Origin: Candidatus Bathyarchaeota archaeon B24
GTDB lineage: Archaea; Thermoproteota; CALKCG01; B24
Length of the DNA stretch: 63,046 bases
Direction: 5' to 3'
Assembly (NCBI GenBank): GCA_001593865.1
Contig: LUCB01000008.1
Location: 1 to 63,046, forward strand
The notes beneath the pieces are model-generated. The model ran no database searches. It was not told the origin of the DNA and saw nothing but the letters and a program-made list of their open reading frames with translations. Each line of letters begins with the position of its first letter. Positions within the stretch are counted from its first letter, which is position 1. Positions 7,443 through 16,461 of the stretch are shown one piece after another. The position numbers and the translations under genes were made by a program.

Positions 7443-9281
7443 ATGCAGTATAGTGCCGGTTCAGGCATGAGCCGTCGGCTTAGAAGAATCCGTAAGGAAG
7501 TCGTACCTATGTTGTCAGCCCTAGACCTGGTTCTGACGTATCTCTATGTGCTCGACTTTTTCAAGCCGACCTATTGGAGCTTCGTCCATAGGGTTACGTT
7601 AGATAGAGCTTTTAACCTAGGGATTCTGAATCAAGGTTTCTACGGGGTTCTACCTATATTCACGGTCGCGGCAGCTCTGAACATTCTTCCATACTTAACG
7701 AGAGACCTAAAGAACCATGGAGGCGATGGGTTGACGATAGCGCATACGCTGCTACTGATGACGATACCGCTTTACCTGATTCGAGTTGATGAGCTAGCAT
7801 GGCTTCTCCCAGCGTTAAGTGGGTCGATAATGGTGTCTAAGAGCTTGAAGAAGGGGGGCATACCGGGTTTCGTCAGAGACATATTTCTCATATTGACCAT
7901 CTTAGAGGGGTTGACCCTCTCATGCTGGGTTGCGTATTTGTGGGACCCGCAGGCTTCGACTGAGACTTTCAGATGGATTTTCAAGGTCGAAGCTGGAATC
8001 TTCCAAGTTCACACACTCATCTATCCGATACTTCTCCTAGCGACGCTCTACTCGTGGCTCCTCCTACCGAGCGGAGTCTTCTCAGGTCTCAAAAGCAAGC
8101 TTCAGAATAGGTTTGAACATGAAGATATAGAGCTGGCGGGAAAAACCTGGATGAGGTTAAGTCTTGGGTTTACGCTGACGCTTAGCATACTGTTGCCTCT
8201 GATACCTTACTGCCCGTCCTTAAACCCTAACTTTAAACCCGTCTCTACAGACATACGCTACTACAGGAAGTGGCTTGAGAATATGATCGATCTAAACCTT
8301 CTAGATGCCTTGGAGTATGCCTTCTACGGTCAGGATAACGGTAATAGACCTCTATACTTGCTTCTCCTATATGGTTTAACAAGTCTCGGGATCCCTGAAG
8401 ACCTTGTGTTAAACCTCGAAGCCCTACTCATATCGCCTATATTCACCTTATCCGTCTACTTCTCTGCTAAGAGACTCTCCAGAAACCACCTATACGCCGT
8501 GTTGGCATCTTTAGCCGGGGTTTTAGGCTTTAACATGACAGTGGGTATGGTAGCGGGTTTCTTCGCCGCGTGGACCGCCATGGCACTTTTCTACCCATGC
8601 ATAGCGTTAGCCGCCGACCTAGACCATTGGAAGCCCACAGTCTTAACGACCTTGATGGTATTATCGCTTGCGACCCTCCTCATACACCCATGGACCTGGA
8701 GTCTACTTATGGTTGTTCTAACACTTCATCTGATAATCTCGGGATTGAGAAATATTTTAAACGGGAAGTTTGGTGTAAATAAGTGGCTTCTGATAGTTTT
8801 AGCCGTAAACATAGCCGCGGACTTTCTTAAGACCATGGCAACTCCTCAGCGTGGTGGACTGGAGACGGCCATGGCAACCCTTGAAGCTGGCAGGTTCATA
8901 ACGTTTGAGCATCTTTTCGACCAGGGTTTGAACCTAAGGCTGTTATCGACGAGCTACATGGGCGGTTCGTTCTATAACCCACTACATATGATTTTTGGTT
9001 TTATAGGTGCTCTAAGCATCCTACTAAAACATAAGGAAAGAGAGCTTGAACTGATATCTATATGGATCGCTGTTATATCGATGGTTTTCCCTTTCAGCAC
9101 CCTGGGCCTACAGGCTCACCTGCTTCTAGCCACACCCTTCCCATTACTTATAGCCGAAGGGCTACGGAAGTGCTCAGGTCTACTAAGAAAAATCGACGCT
9201 GAACTACCTACACGGCTTCTATTACTCTTCTTATCATCAAGTTTATCGTATACGTTTAGAATTCTCTGCAATCTCATATAA
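7443..9281 (+). CDS. Polytopic membrane protein, GT-C-glycosyltransferase-like
   Basis: A protein of about 612 residues with at least ten hydrophobic helices. The loop around residue 270 (IRYYRKWLENM ... NRPLYLLLLYGL) resembles the first luminal loop of GT-C enzymes that use polyprenyl-linked sugars, but no catalytic motif is certain, so the role remains open. ATG 7443 was preferred over GTG 7434 because a TATAAT box at 7418-7423 sits ~23 nt upstream, which fits a leaderless transcript. A decayed copy of its 3' end lies at 3335-3625. That links it to the VWA protein, since the two were neighbours in the ancestral duplicated unit. Confidence 0.7.
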   Translation: MQYSAGSGMSRRLRRIRKEVVPMLSALDLVLTYLYVLDFFKPTYWSFVHRVTLDRAFNLGILNQGFYGVLPIFTVAAALNILPYLTRDLKNHGGDGLTIAHTLLLMTIPLYLIRVDELAWLLPALSGSIMVSKSLKKGGIPGFVRDIFLILTILEGLTLSCWVAYLWDPQASTETFRWIFKVEAGIFQVHTLIYPILLLATLYSWLLLPSGVFSGLKSKLQNRFEHEDIELAGKTWMRLSLGFTLTLSILLPLIPYCPSLNPNFKPVSTDIRYYRKWLENMIDLNLLDALEYAFYGQDNGNRPLYLLLLYGLTSLGIPEDLVLNLEALLISPIFTLSVYFSAKRLSRNHLYAVLASLAGVLGFNMTVGMVAGFFAAWTAMALFYPCIALAADLDHWKPTVLTTLMVLSLATLLIHPWTWSLLMVVLTLHLIISGLRNILNGKFGVNKWLLIVLAVNIAADFLKTMATPQRGGLETAMATLEAGRFITFEHLFDQGLNLRLLSTSYMGGSFYNPLHMIFGFIGALSILLKHKERELELISIWIAVISMVFPFSTLGLQAHLLLATPFPLLIAEGLRKCSGLLRKIDAELPTRLLLLFLSSSLSYTFRILCNLI

Positions 9282-9344
9282 GCGTGGAAACAACACACCT
9301 TAATGTGGGTACTTAAGCATGTATATGAAGATCGCTTAAACTTT

Positions 9345-9515
9345 TCTAAATGATGAGACCTCTTTTCTTTAGTAAGAAAGAAAATCATTATCGCCTCATT
9401 CTATACACGCTAAAGTAAGACGTTATGCAATTATTTAAGGACGTGATAGGTGTGGTCGATATGATGAGAGGCTTGACAAGACATCGGGTCTTAAACTTAC
9501 TAATGTTCTCCCTAT
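9345..9515 (+). pseudogene. Scar of a deleted second VWA gene
   Basis: Downstream of the membrane-protein gene, 9361-9400 (tctttagtaagaaagaaaat...) matches the first codons of the VWA gene (tctttaacaagaagaaaaaa at 3697). 9462-9510 (gatgagaggc...gacatcgggtcttaaa) matches its last codons (taatgaaacgagg...catctggtcttag). The middle ~800 nt of the gene are missing. Together with 4565-4745 this defines a second copy whose VWA gene was lost by internal deletion. The remaining gap (9516-9672) is the homologous 3' flank and has no gene. Confidence 0.6.
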
Positions 9516-9672
9516 TTTTAACATTCTTTGATACTAGATTTAGAGTCATTATTATGTCGCTTTCATCGTATAGATTCAAGCTCGTCCGAGGATTCGCGTA
9601 GGCTTTCAAGACATTCCTGACGATCAACACGAGCAGATTCTATGATGGTTTTTGAAATAAGTGTTTGATCGC

Positions 9673-10728
9673 CTATTCTTTAAGAGGTAGGTTTACCGGT
9701 TCTCCCGTCGATGAGGATTTGTAGATCGCCCTTATGACCTCGAGGCTTCTGCGGCCTTCATACCCGTCTACGTATGGCTTCCGGTCTTCTACCACGGCTT
9801 CGACAAAGTCTCTAAGCAGCCTCGTATGGTTCTCAAGCGGCACGGCCTCAGGTCTCTCCCAGGATTTAAGCCCCTCAGCCTTCCTGGCCGGAGGCTTTAA
9901 GCCCTCGACCTCCTCGGCCAGCTGTACGGATTTAAGCTCGTCCCCCTCGACTATCACAGTTCCCTTCAACCCGTGGATCTCAAGCCTAGTCGGTAAGCCG
10001 GGGTAGGTGGCTGTGCTCGCCTGTATTACGCCTAAAGCCCCGTTTTTGAACTCCACAATCGCCGCGGCTAGGTCTTCGACCTCTATGTCATGCCCCACCG
10101 TGTCGACCTTAGCCCACAGCCTAGCAGGTTCGCCTAGCACCCACACGAGCAGGTCTATCGTATGGATCGCCTGGTTTATCAATGCCCCTCCCCCCTCCGT
10201 GGCCCACCTACCCCTCCACCCGCTCTTCGCGTAGTACTCCTGGGTCCTGTACCACTCGACCACCGCCTCGCCGAGGATAAGCTTACCAAGCCCACCCTTA
10301 TCCGTAAGCTCTTTGACGAACCTGTAGGTGTCGCTGAACCTCGACTGTAGGATCACGCCTAGCTTGACGCCTCTACGTTCAGCCCGTCTTATAAGCTCGT
10401 CCGCCTCTCGGAGGTTTATACACATCGGCTTGTCGACCAGCACGTTCACACCATTCTCTATGGCCTCGAGAGCTACGGGGAAGTGCATGTAGTGCGGCAC
10501 AGAGACCGCCAGTATATCAGGCTTCTCAACCCTAAGCATCTCGTTCAAGTCCGTGTACGCAGACCGAAAACCGTACTTCCTCGCAAACGCCTCGGTCTTA
10601 GCAGGATTTCTAGCAACCACACCCGCAAGCTCCAGCAAACCCTCCTTCGCAAGGGTCGAGGCCGCTCCGGATATGAAGCCTCCTCCGACGCCGGTACCTA
10701 CGACGCTAAACTTGAGACGGCTAGACAT
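9673..10728 (-). CDS. Gfo/Idh/MocA-family NAD(P)-dependent oxidoreductase
   Basis: A 351-residue two-domain dehydrogenase. The N-terminal Rossmann fold opens with VVGTGVGGGFISGAA. The family's EKP motif appears as DKPMCIN near residue 97. The C-terminal alpha/beta domain carries GGGALINQAIHTIDLLVW with the His/Asp pair that lines the active site. These enzymes oxidise or reduce hydroxyl groups of sugars, inositols or related compounds with NAD(P). Substrate specificity cannot be read from the sequence. It stands alone, 90 nt downstream of the archaellum operon on the same strand, and is probably transcribed separately or by read-through. Confidence 0.9.
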   Translation of the reverse strand: MSSRLKFSVVGTGVGGGFISGAASTLAKEGLLELAGVVARNPAKTEAFARKYGFRSAYTDLNEMLRVEKPDILAVSVPHYMHFPVALEAIENGVNVLVDKPMCINLREADELIRRAERRGVKLGVILQSRFSDTYRFVKELTDKGGLGKLILGEAVVEWYRTQEYYAKSGWRGRWATEGGGALINQAIHTIDLLVWVLGEPARLWAKVDTVGHDIEVEDLAAAIVEFKNGALGVIQASTATYPGLPTRLEIHGLKGTVIVEGDELKSVQLAEEVEGLKPPARKAEGLKSWERPEAVPLENHTRLLRDFVEAVVEDRKPYVDGYEGRRSLEVIRAIYKSSSTGEPVNLPLKE

Positions 10729-10818
10729 AGAGACACCTGAAAAACAATAATCCGGAGAAAACAGATAAATGTTAAACCGGTATTCACGTTTTTAACCGCG
10801 GCGTCTCCTTGGCCAGAC

Positions 10819-12381
10819 TTAGAGCGGTAGAGGGGCTTGAAGTTCGCTGAACATCTTGCTCACCAGCTGTTCTGTACTCATCCAGACAGCTCCACTTGTG
10901 ATGAACAGGATGCCCGCGTAGAGCAGGCTTGAACCCCAGAACCCTCCCCTAGCCCCCTTTATGGCCAGCGAGTTCAGAAGGGTTATGAGTACGACCAACG
11001 CGGTGTTCCCCATCTCTATCAAGTCGAGCGGGACGACACCCAACTGTAGGTACGGGATAGAGACTAATGTAGAGGTGAAGAAGCGGCATAGGCTGCTTAG
11101 AATCACGAGGAGGGCTACCGTTATCGGCTGGAGGATCATGATCACGGCCTCGAAGCTTTTTGCGACCGACATACGCCTCTTCCTGAACTCCTGAAGCTTT
11201 ACCAGAGTGTTCCCTAGGATTTTACCGACCTCTAGCGGATTGCTTCCGCTTCTGAACGCATCTAGGAATATCTTGTTGAACATGTATATTCTATGCGAGG
11301 AGGCTTCGGAGGCAAGGAGGCTGAAGGCTGTCTCACCGCTTATGCCTAGCTTAAGCCTAGCCGAGGCTTTCGAGACTAAGTCTCTGAGTGGGCCGAGCTC
11401 CATGTAGAGGACGTATTCGAGCGCGGCCTTCAAATCTGAGGTTGAGGCTATATTCTCGCCAAGGGCCTTTATGAACGTCGGATAGTTCTCGTCGACGGCT
11501 GTCACGTAGGACTCCAACCTATACGCTAGTATCCCCGGAACTATCAGGAAGAAGCCTAGAGATACCATCGCGAGAGGGGTGCCCACTAGGATGCCGGTCG
11601 CCAGCGAGAGGGGCGTGAACGATAGGGCCATAAGGAGGGTTAGCCTGAATAGCCTATAGACAGCGGAGGGATTTCTGCCCACGTAGACGAGAGGCTCCTC
11701 CATCGAAGCCATCCTGAAGCCTAAGAACATGGCCGTCATCGCGACGGCGGCTACGATGTAGGACACGGCTACAACGGTCTCGTCGGTGACGAAAATGGTC
11801 AGTATGGCTACCGTCAGAACTATGAAGACGGATACGCTCTGAAAGGTCGCGAACATCCCGCCGATGAGCTTGAGAGATTCTATCATTCTTGTGTATAGAC
11901 CCGAATACTCCTCCATGACCGTGGAGACTTCGAGCTCGAGGAACTCCCTAGGTCTCGGACTGGAAAAGGCCTCGGAGCAACGTATAAGTATGTCTTTGAG
12001 AGGAGGTCTAACTGTTCTAGCCACATAGGAGATGGCTTTGGTGAAACCGTAGCCGAAATCCCTGGCCAGTCTCCTTATCGACCTGAAAACCCTGCTGTAG
12101 AGTCCATACTCCGGTGACTCCGCCACCATCTTGACGAGGTCGTCCGGTCCGGCCTCTCCCAGGCTCACGGCGTACATATGAACAATCGAGACGACTAACA
12201 GCATATCCAGCTTGGTTCTGGGACTCTTCTTGTAGATGTAGAGCAGGAAGGTTGCTGGCGCAGAAGCACCTAGGAGGAAGATACATGCTTTCACTTGGTC
12301 ACCTTGTAGGAAGTGGAAAACGGATAGGAGAGCTAGGGGTATGAGGGTAGATGCCGCTAGGAACCTTACCCTCCTGCCCAT
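10819..12381 (-). CDS. arlJ: Archaellum membrane platform protein ArlJ (FlaJ)
   Basis: The integral-membrane base of the archaellum motor, related to type II secretion GspF/PilC. The 520 residues hold several hydrophobic helices in three clusters (residues ~5-55, ~175-285 and ~420-515) separated by cytoplasmic helical bundles such as RSGSNPLEVGKILGNTL, as expected for ArlJ, which contacts the ArlI hexamer. Its start overlaps the end of arlI by 16 nt, the usual coupling. It is the last gene of the operon. Confidence 0.93.
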   Translation of the reverse strand: MGRRVRFLAASTLIPLALLSVFHFLQGDQVKACIFLLGASAPATFLLYIYKKSPRTKLDMLLVVSIVHMYAVSLGEAGPDDLVKMVAESPEYGLYSRVFRSIRRLARDFGYGFTKAISYVARTVRPPLKDILIRCSEAFSSPRPREFLELEVSTVMEEYSGLYTRMIESLKLIGGMFATFQSVSVFIVLTVAILTIFVTDETVVAVSYIVAAVAMTAMFLGFRMASMEEPLVYVGRNPSAVYRLFRLTLLMALSFTPLSLATGILVGTPLAMVSLGFFLIVPGILAYRLESYVTAVDENYPTFIKALGENIASTSDLKAALEYVLYMELGPLRDLVSKASARLKLGISGETAFSLLASEASSHRIYMFNKIFLDAFRSGSNPLEVGKILGNTLVKLQEFRKRRMSVAKSFEAVIMILQPITVALLVILSSLCRFFTSTLVSIPYLQLGVVPLDLIEMGNTALVVLITLLNSLAIKGARGGFWGSSLLYAGILFITSGAVWMSTEQLVSKMFSELQAPLPL

Positions 12382-14018
12382 GGTTCAAGACCCTTCCTAA
12401 CCCTATCGTACACCCGTTCTACCCCATGGTTGTCGACTTCTATGACAGTTCTCCAGACGCTGCTGTACTTGGGGTCGTTGTCGGCCAGCCACCTCAGTAT
12501 CTCAGTCCTCATCCGCATCTCATCGTACAATCTATCCAGGTCTTCAAGGCCCCATCCCCTGAACGGCAGGACCTTAGCCTCCAAAAGGAAGCTTGAGCCT
12601 GTGTATCTGTGGGCGTCCTCGTCGAAGTCGTAGGTGAAAGATGGCATGTAGTTCAGCTGCCCCGTCTCACCGTCGAAACCTATTATCTCGTTGACCGACG
12701 TTACACGGCGTATAAACCTGCGCCCCCTCTCCATCCTAGCCTGGAAGACGGTGAGATTGAGGCTGTCGACGTGGCTCTTGGGAACCCTGATCGGGTCCGA
12801 TGTGAGCCTCTGGAATAGTTGACCTAAGTTCCCGGCGTGCATGGTCGAGAGCACCGGATGGCCTGTCTCGATAGCCTGGAAGGCTATACGCCCCTCCTCG
12901 CCGCGTATCTCACCTATGATTATATAGTCTGGTCTCTGTCTCAACGCCGCCTTAACTAAGTCAAACATCGTCACAGGGCTGCCCGTGTGTAGACGAGTAA
13001 CCTCCCTGACCCAGTTCTTATGCGGTATGTTCACTTCGGGGGTTTCCTCTATGCTCACTATCTTAGCGTTGGGCTTTATGAACGCCGTTAAGGCGTTCAA
13101 GGTGGTCGTCTTGCCGGATGCCGTCTCACCGCATATGAAGCATGAGACACCTGTGTCGAGAAGCATCCACATATACGCGGCCATCTCGGCCGATAGGGTC
13201 CCCCACCTTATCAGGTGGGCTACCGATATCGGCTCTTTGCTGAACTTTCTGATCGTGAAGTTGCTCCCCCTCAAGCTTATGTCCTCTCCGAAGACTATGT
13301 TGAACCTGGAGCCGTCTGGGAGGTGAATGTCGACTATCGGGTTCGAGAAGCTTAGAACCTTGCCGTACCTCTCGGCTATGCTCCTAAGGAGTCTATCAAC
13401 CTCTGATTGGTCGACCTGGATGTTTGTTTCGAGGTAGCCGAATAGTTTGTGGTAGACGAATATCCTACCCCCTCCGGGTATGCTTATATCCTCGAGCCAG
13501 TCGTCTAACAGGAACGGATCTAGAAAGCCATGACCGACTTTCTCCCTCAAAAAGTGATATAGGATCCAGCCTAGGTCTCCCTCGGCTTTAAGCTTGCCTT
13601 TGCGGACGGCCTCCTTAAAGAGATTGGTCAGTATCTCGGCCTTATCCCCCTCGACTTTCTCCATCTTCGTGATCATGGTGGCTATCGCGACTTCAGTCTC
13701 CTCCACAACCCTTGGGTCTGGCCTAGGGGGCTCTATGACGTTGTATCGTCCGACCTCTCCACCCGTCTCTACATGGATGTATATGCCCTTGCCGAGCGGG
13801 TAGAGGAGGCTGATCTCCTCCCCGACATTTACCTCGTATCCCAGGTCGACCGTGTACTTAGGTCTCCTTTCTAGGCCATCAAGATATTTCGCCAGGTATG
13901 GACTCTGGGCGATGGCCTCCTCCAGTGTCTGGGGCTTCCCCACCTTAAGTAGCTTTACTTCAGGCACTTCCGCATGTTTTCTCCCAAGCTTAGGTAGGCT
14001 TAGTTTTGGAAGCCTCAT
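12366..14018 (-). CDS. arlI: Archaellum motor ATPase ArlI (FlaI)
   Basis: A secretion-superfamily hexameric ATPase (550 residues) that powers assembly and rotation of the archaellum. Visible motifs are Walker A GETASGKTT, Asp box SIEETPEVNIPH, Walker B DYIIIGEIRGEEGR and the His box TGHPVLSTMHAG. The N-terminal domain (to ~230) precedes the ATPase core, the ArlI arrangement. It overlaps arlH by 4 nt and arlJ by 16 nt. Type IV pilus ATPases are relatives, but the operon context settles the assignment. Confidence 0.95.
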   Translation of the reverse strand: MRLPKLSLPKLGRKHAEVPEVKLLKVGKPQTLEEAIAQSPYLAKYLDGLERRPKYTVDLGYEVNVGEEISLLYPLGKGIYIHVETGGEVGRYNVIEPPRPDPRVVEETEVAIATMITKMEKVEGDKAEILTNLFKEAVRKGKLKAEGDLGWILYHFLREKVGHGFLDPFLLDDWLEDISIPGGGRIFVYHKLFGYLETNIQVDQSEVDRLLRSIAERYGKVLSFSNPIVDIHLPDGSRFNIVFGEDISLRGSNFTIRKFSKEPISVAHLIRWGTLSAEMAAYMWMLLDTGVSCFICGETASGKTTTLNALTAFIKPNAKIVSIEETPEVNIPHKNWVREVTRLHTGSPVTMFDLVKAALRQRPDYIIIGEIRGEEGRIAFQAIETGHPVLSTMHAGNLGQLFQRLTSDPIRVPKSHVDSLNLTVFQARMERGRRFIRRVTSVNEIIGFDGETGQLNYMPSFTYDFDEDAHRYTGSSFLLEAKVLPFRGWGLEDLDRLYDEMRMRTEILRWLADNDPKYSSVWRTVIEVDNHGVERVYDRVRKGLEPWAGG

Positions 14019-14713
14019 AGTTTGACACCTCCCAGGGGCATGACTCTCAGACCCATGGTCGGGTGAACCTCGAGTATCACCGAGCCCTTACGCCCGCCGG
14101 TGCCCCAGAGCTTAACTATCTCGAGCGCTTTCACGGGCATGCCTGCGAAACTGCTGTTCTTCAGTATGAAGTAGACGTCGCTTGCTGCCTTTAGTCTCAT
14201 GACGTTTTCCTCAGGTAGGCTACCTGGGTGGAACGTGATGACTACGGTCTTTCCGTCAGAGACTATGTTCTTTATCCTCGTTATGAAGGTTAGGAACTCG
14301 TGGCGTGGAGTATCCATCGATATCACGCTGAGGCTGTCTATCGCCACACAGTCAAACCTCCGTCTCTGGAGTTCGAGGAAACCCCACACCACCCTCAGGA
14401 AGAGGCTGGATAGGAAGCCGCTCCACCGGCCGCCTTTGACGTGAAGCGGGTATATGGTGAGCCTACCCGATAGGAAGTGGCTTGTGGCGTCCAGCTTGAT
14501 AGACCTCATCATCCCCAAGTACTCCTTAACCGTCGTCTCTCCGGTGACTACGCATACCCTCATCCCATCCCTAAGCATGGAGTAGACTATCTGCTGAGTG
14601 AAAACCGTCTTCCCGGAGCCGTGCTCACCCTCGACAGATATCAGGCTTGGATGAGGGATCCCTCCGCCGAGGGTCTCGTCGAGCTCCTTGATGCCTAAGC
14701 TGACCAGCTTCAT
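14015..14713 (-). CDS. arlH: Archaellum RecA-like protein ArlH (FlaH)
   Basis: A 232-residue KaiC/RecA-fold protein that binds ATP and docks on ArlI as part of the motor complex. Walker A is GEHGSGKTVF (about residues 29-38), and the Walker-B-like strand FDCVAIDSLSVIS lacks the catalytic glutamate. That fits ArlH, which regulates by nucleotide binding. It starts inside the last codons of arlF (ATGA overlap) and overlaps arlI. Confidence 0.93.
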   Translation of the reverse strand: MKLVSLGIKELDETLGGGIPHPSLISVEGEHGSGKTVFTQQIVYSMLRDGMRVCVVTGETTVKEYLGMMRSIKLDATSHFLSGRLTIYPLHVKGGRWSGFLSSLFLRVVWGFLELQRRRFDCVAIDSLSVISMDTPRHEFLTFITRIKNIVSDGKTVVITFHPGSLPEENVMRLKAASDVYFILKNSSFAGMPVKALEIVKLWGTGGRKGSVILEVHPTMGLRVMPLGGVKL

Positions 14714-15228
14714 GGTTTAACGGCCTCCCCCACGGCTGAGACACCGTAATGCGTCACGAAGACCACCATGACGACCGAGCCATGCGGGATGTCGGGGGCT
14801 TCAGCCGGTATCTGAATGGTGATGACAGCCTCCTCTCCGGGGTTTATATAGGGATGGGAGAGAGGCGAGAAAGCTGTTTCGGAACCCGCTACCCGAACTT
14901 GCTCGATGTCGAAGTTTGATAGAAACGGTCTCCAGTATCCACTAGCATTATACGCTACTATCACGTCGTTCCAGCTGTTTACTAGGAAGATCGTTCTCGA
15001 CCCGGTGTTTCTAACCGTTATGTTGATCGCTCGGTCCCCGACTGATGCTATGTTTAACTGAAGCCTAATGTCCAGCTTAAGCCTCTCGGCCCTTGAGATG
15101 GCGACCCATGATGAAATACCCTCCTCTAGGACTAGGAAAAATGTGGTCGCCGCAGACCCTATCATGACTAGTAGGCCGATGAGGATTATAGCTGCGCATA
15201 TGGTGTTACTGAAACCCAATCCCACCAC
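14710..15228 (-). CDS. arlF: Archaellum stator protein ArlF
   Basis: A 172-residue protein with an uncleaved archaellin-like hydrophobic helix (about 4-30, starting LGFSNTICAAIILIG) followed by a beta-sandwich (VGDRAINITVRNTGSRTIFLVNSW). In Sulfolobus the ArlF domain binds the S-layer and anchors the motor in the envelope. Assignment to F rather than G rests on the GFSxTxxxAIIxxG start and on the gene order X-G-F-H-I-J; the two are distant homologues, so a swap is possible. Confidence 0.7.
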   Translation of the reverse strand: MVGLGFSNTICAAIILIGLLVMIGSAATTFFLVLEEGISSWVAISRAERLKLDIRLQLNIASVGDRAINITVRNTGSRTIFLVNSWNDVIVAYNASGYWRPFLSNFDIEQVRVAGSETAFSPLSHPYINPGEEAVITIQIPAEAPDIPHGSVVMVVFVTHYGVSAVGEAVKP

Positions 15229-15231
15229 CGC

Positions 15232-15729
15232 CTAGGGGGGTGGAGGGAATAGGTAGTCGCTTCCTATGCCCTTGAAAGGCTTGACTAAGACCTCGTACAT
15301 GGATGCGTCAGGTATGCCTTCCTCAGGATAAGCCCTTATCTCAGCCGTCTCGGCGGGCTCCCAGACCCCGTCTCTGTCCACATCCGTGAGGTTGAAGTAA
15401 CCTGGGTTGCTCGAAGAGGCAGAGGCGCTGTAGGTGTATAGCCTTGCCGACCCGTAGGGTCCGACGTAGACGTCGACTAGGTTGAAGTCCGTTATGGGGA
15501 GGTTACCGGTGTTTTTAACGTACACGACGAAACAGTTGTCTGCTTTGTCTATCGAAGCGTACACGACCTCGACCCTTAGGTTCACGGTTCTCCTCGTCTC
15601 GCTAAGAGTCTGAGACATGTCGCTTCTCACTATCCCAGCCATATAGGTTGCATAGGCCGAAAACCCGCTGGCTAGGAGGATGGATGTCAAGACTATTATA
15701 GTCTCACTTATCGTCGTAGAGGAGCCCAC
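15232..15729 (-). CDS. arlG: Archaellum stator protein ArlG
   Basis: 165 residues: an N-terminal hydrophobic helix typical of ArlG (STTISETIIVLTSILLASG), then a beta domain with VVYVKNTGNLPITDFNLVDVYVG. ArlG forms filaments capped by ArlF and links the motor to the cell envelope. It begins with GTG directly after the stop of the X/D/E-like gene and ends 3 nt before arlF. The tail contains a DVDRDGVWEPAE acidic loop that could bind calcium. Confidence 0.68.
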   Translation of the reverse strand: MGSSTTISETIIVLTSILLASGFSAYATYMAGIVRSDMSQTLSETRRTVNLRVEVVYASIDKADNCFVVYVKNTGNLPITDFNLVDVYVGPYGSARLYTYSASASSSNPGYFNLTDVDRDGVWEPAETAEIRAYPEEGIPDASMYEVLVKPFKGIGSDYLFPPPP

Positions 15730-15730
15730 C

Positions 15731-16411
15731 CTATTTCACCCCCTCGTATGCGCTTACTTTCTTGAGTATCCTCCTCAGGAGGTTGTACGATATCTCCTCA
15801 AGTTCCTTCATCTCCAGCCTGAGACCCGAAGTCTTAATGGCCCCATATATTATGAGCATGAACTCCTCGAGGTTCAGACCACCAAGTCTAGCCTTGCTCA
15901 TAGCGTCTACGACATAGCCGACATACTCGCTCGACCTAGGTGGAAGATAGCCTACACATTCGCAGTACTTAGATATGTTAAGCACATCCTCTTTATCTAG
16001 ACCGGCGTCTAGGAGAGCCCAGACCCATTTTATTATCGAGAAGCCCGTCGGCTTCGAGACGGGCTTAGCCTCAACCACCCGTCTAACGACCTCCTCCTGA
16101 GAACCCTCGACCGGTTTAGGCTTAACCGCGTCTACAAGTTTTTCAGGTCGACCCTCCTTAGGAGTGCCAGCCAGTTTAGCCGGAACCTGTTTGGCTAACC
16201 TACGGGTGTGATGAAGCTCCTCTTCGCTCGATATAACTCTTAAAAGGTTGAAGGGATTCTCGATCTCAGTTATAGCGGATCTTATATCTATGACAGCCCT
16301 CTTAAGTTCTTCAACGGTCTGGCTAAGCTGGTTAACCGTTTCTTGGAAACTTCCTCTAAGCTTCTTAACCTCCCCCTCGAGCCTATCCAGCCTCTCCGTA
16401 ATCTCACCCAT
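15731..16411 (-). CDS. Archaellum cytoplasmic ring component, ArlX/ArlD/E-like
   Basis: The start is set at ATG 16411, preceded by a GGTGGTGG ribosome-binding stretch. A longer frame to 16534 would run deep into the archaellin gene and has no typical start context. The 226 residues comprise an N-terminal coiled coil (~1-60), a low-complexity Pro/Lys/Glu linker, and a C-terminal helical domain (IIKWVWALLDAGLDKEDVLN ... YLPPRSSEYVGYVVDAM). The position between archaellins and arlG is that of ArlX in Crenarchaeota and ArlCDE in Euryarchaeota. The helical domain is loosely like the ArlD/E C-terminal domain. Probable role: cytoplasmic ring around the motor. Confidence 0.65.
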   Translation of the reverse strand: MGEITERLDRLEGEVKKLRGSFQETVNQLSQTVEELKRAVIDIRSAITEIENPFNLLRVISSEEELHHTRRLAKQVPAKLAGTPKEGRPEKLVDAVKPKPVEGSQEEVVRRVVEAKPVSKPTGFSIIKWVWALLDAGLDKEDVLNISKYCECVGYLPPRSSEYVGYVVDAMSKARLGGLNLEEFMLIIYGAIKTSGLRLEMKELEEISYNLLRRILKKVSAYEGVK

Positions 16412-16461
16412 CGCCACCACCACCCACGGTTTAAAATAAAAAAATGGGAGGGTTTGGACAC

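Noticed and set aside
9388-9630. 80-codon minus-strand frame
   Set aside because: It runs through the scar of the VWA gene and the duplicated 3' flank; no coding character on this strand.
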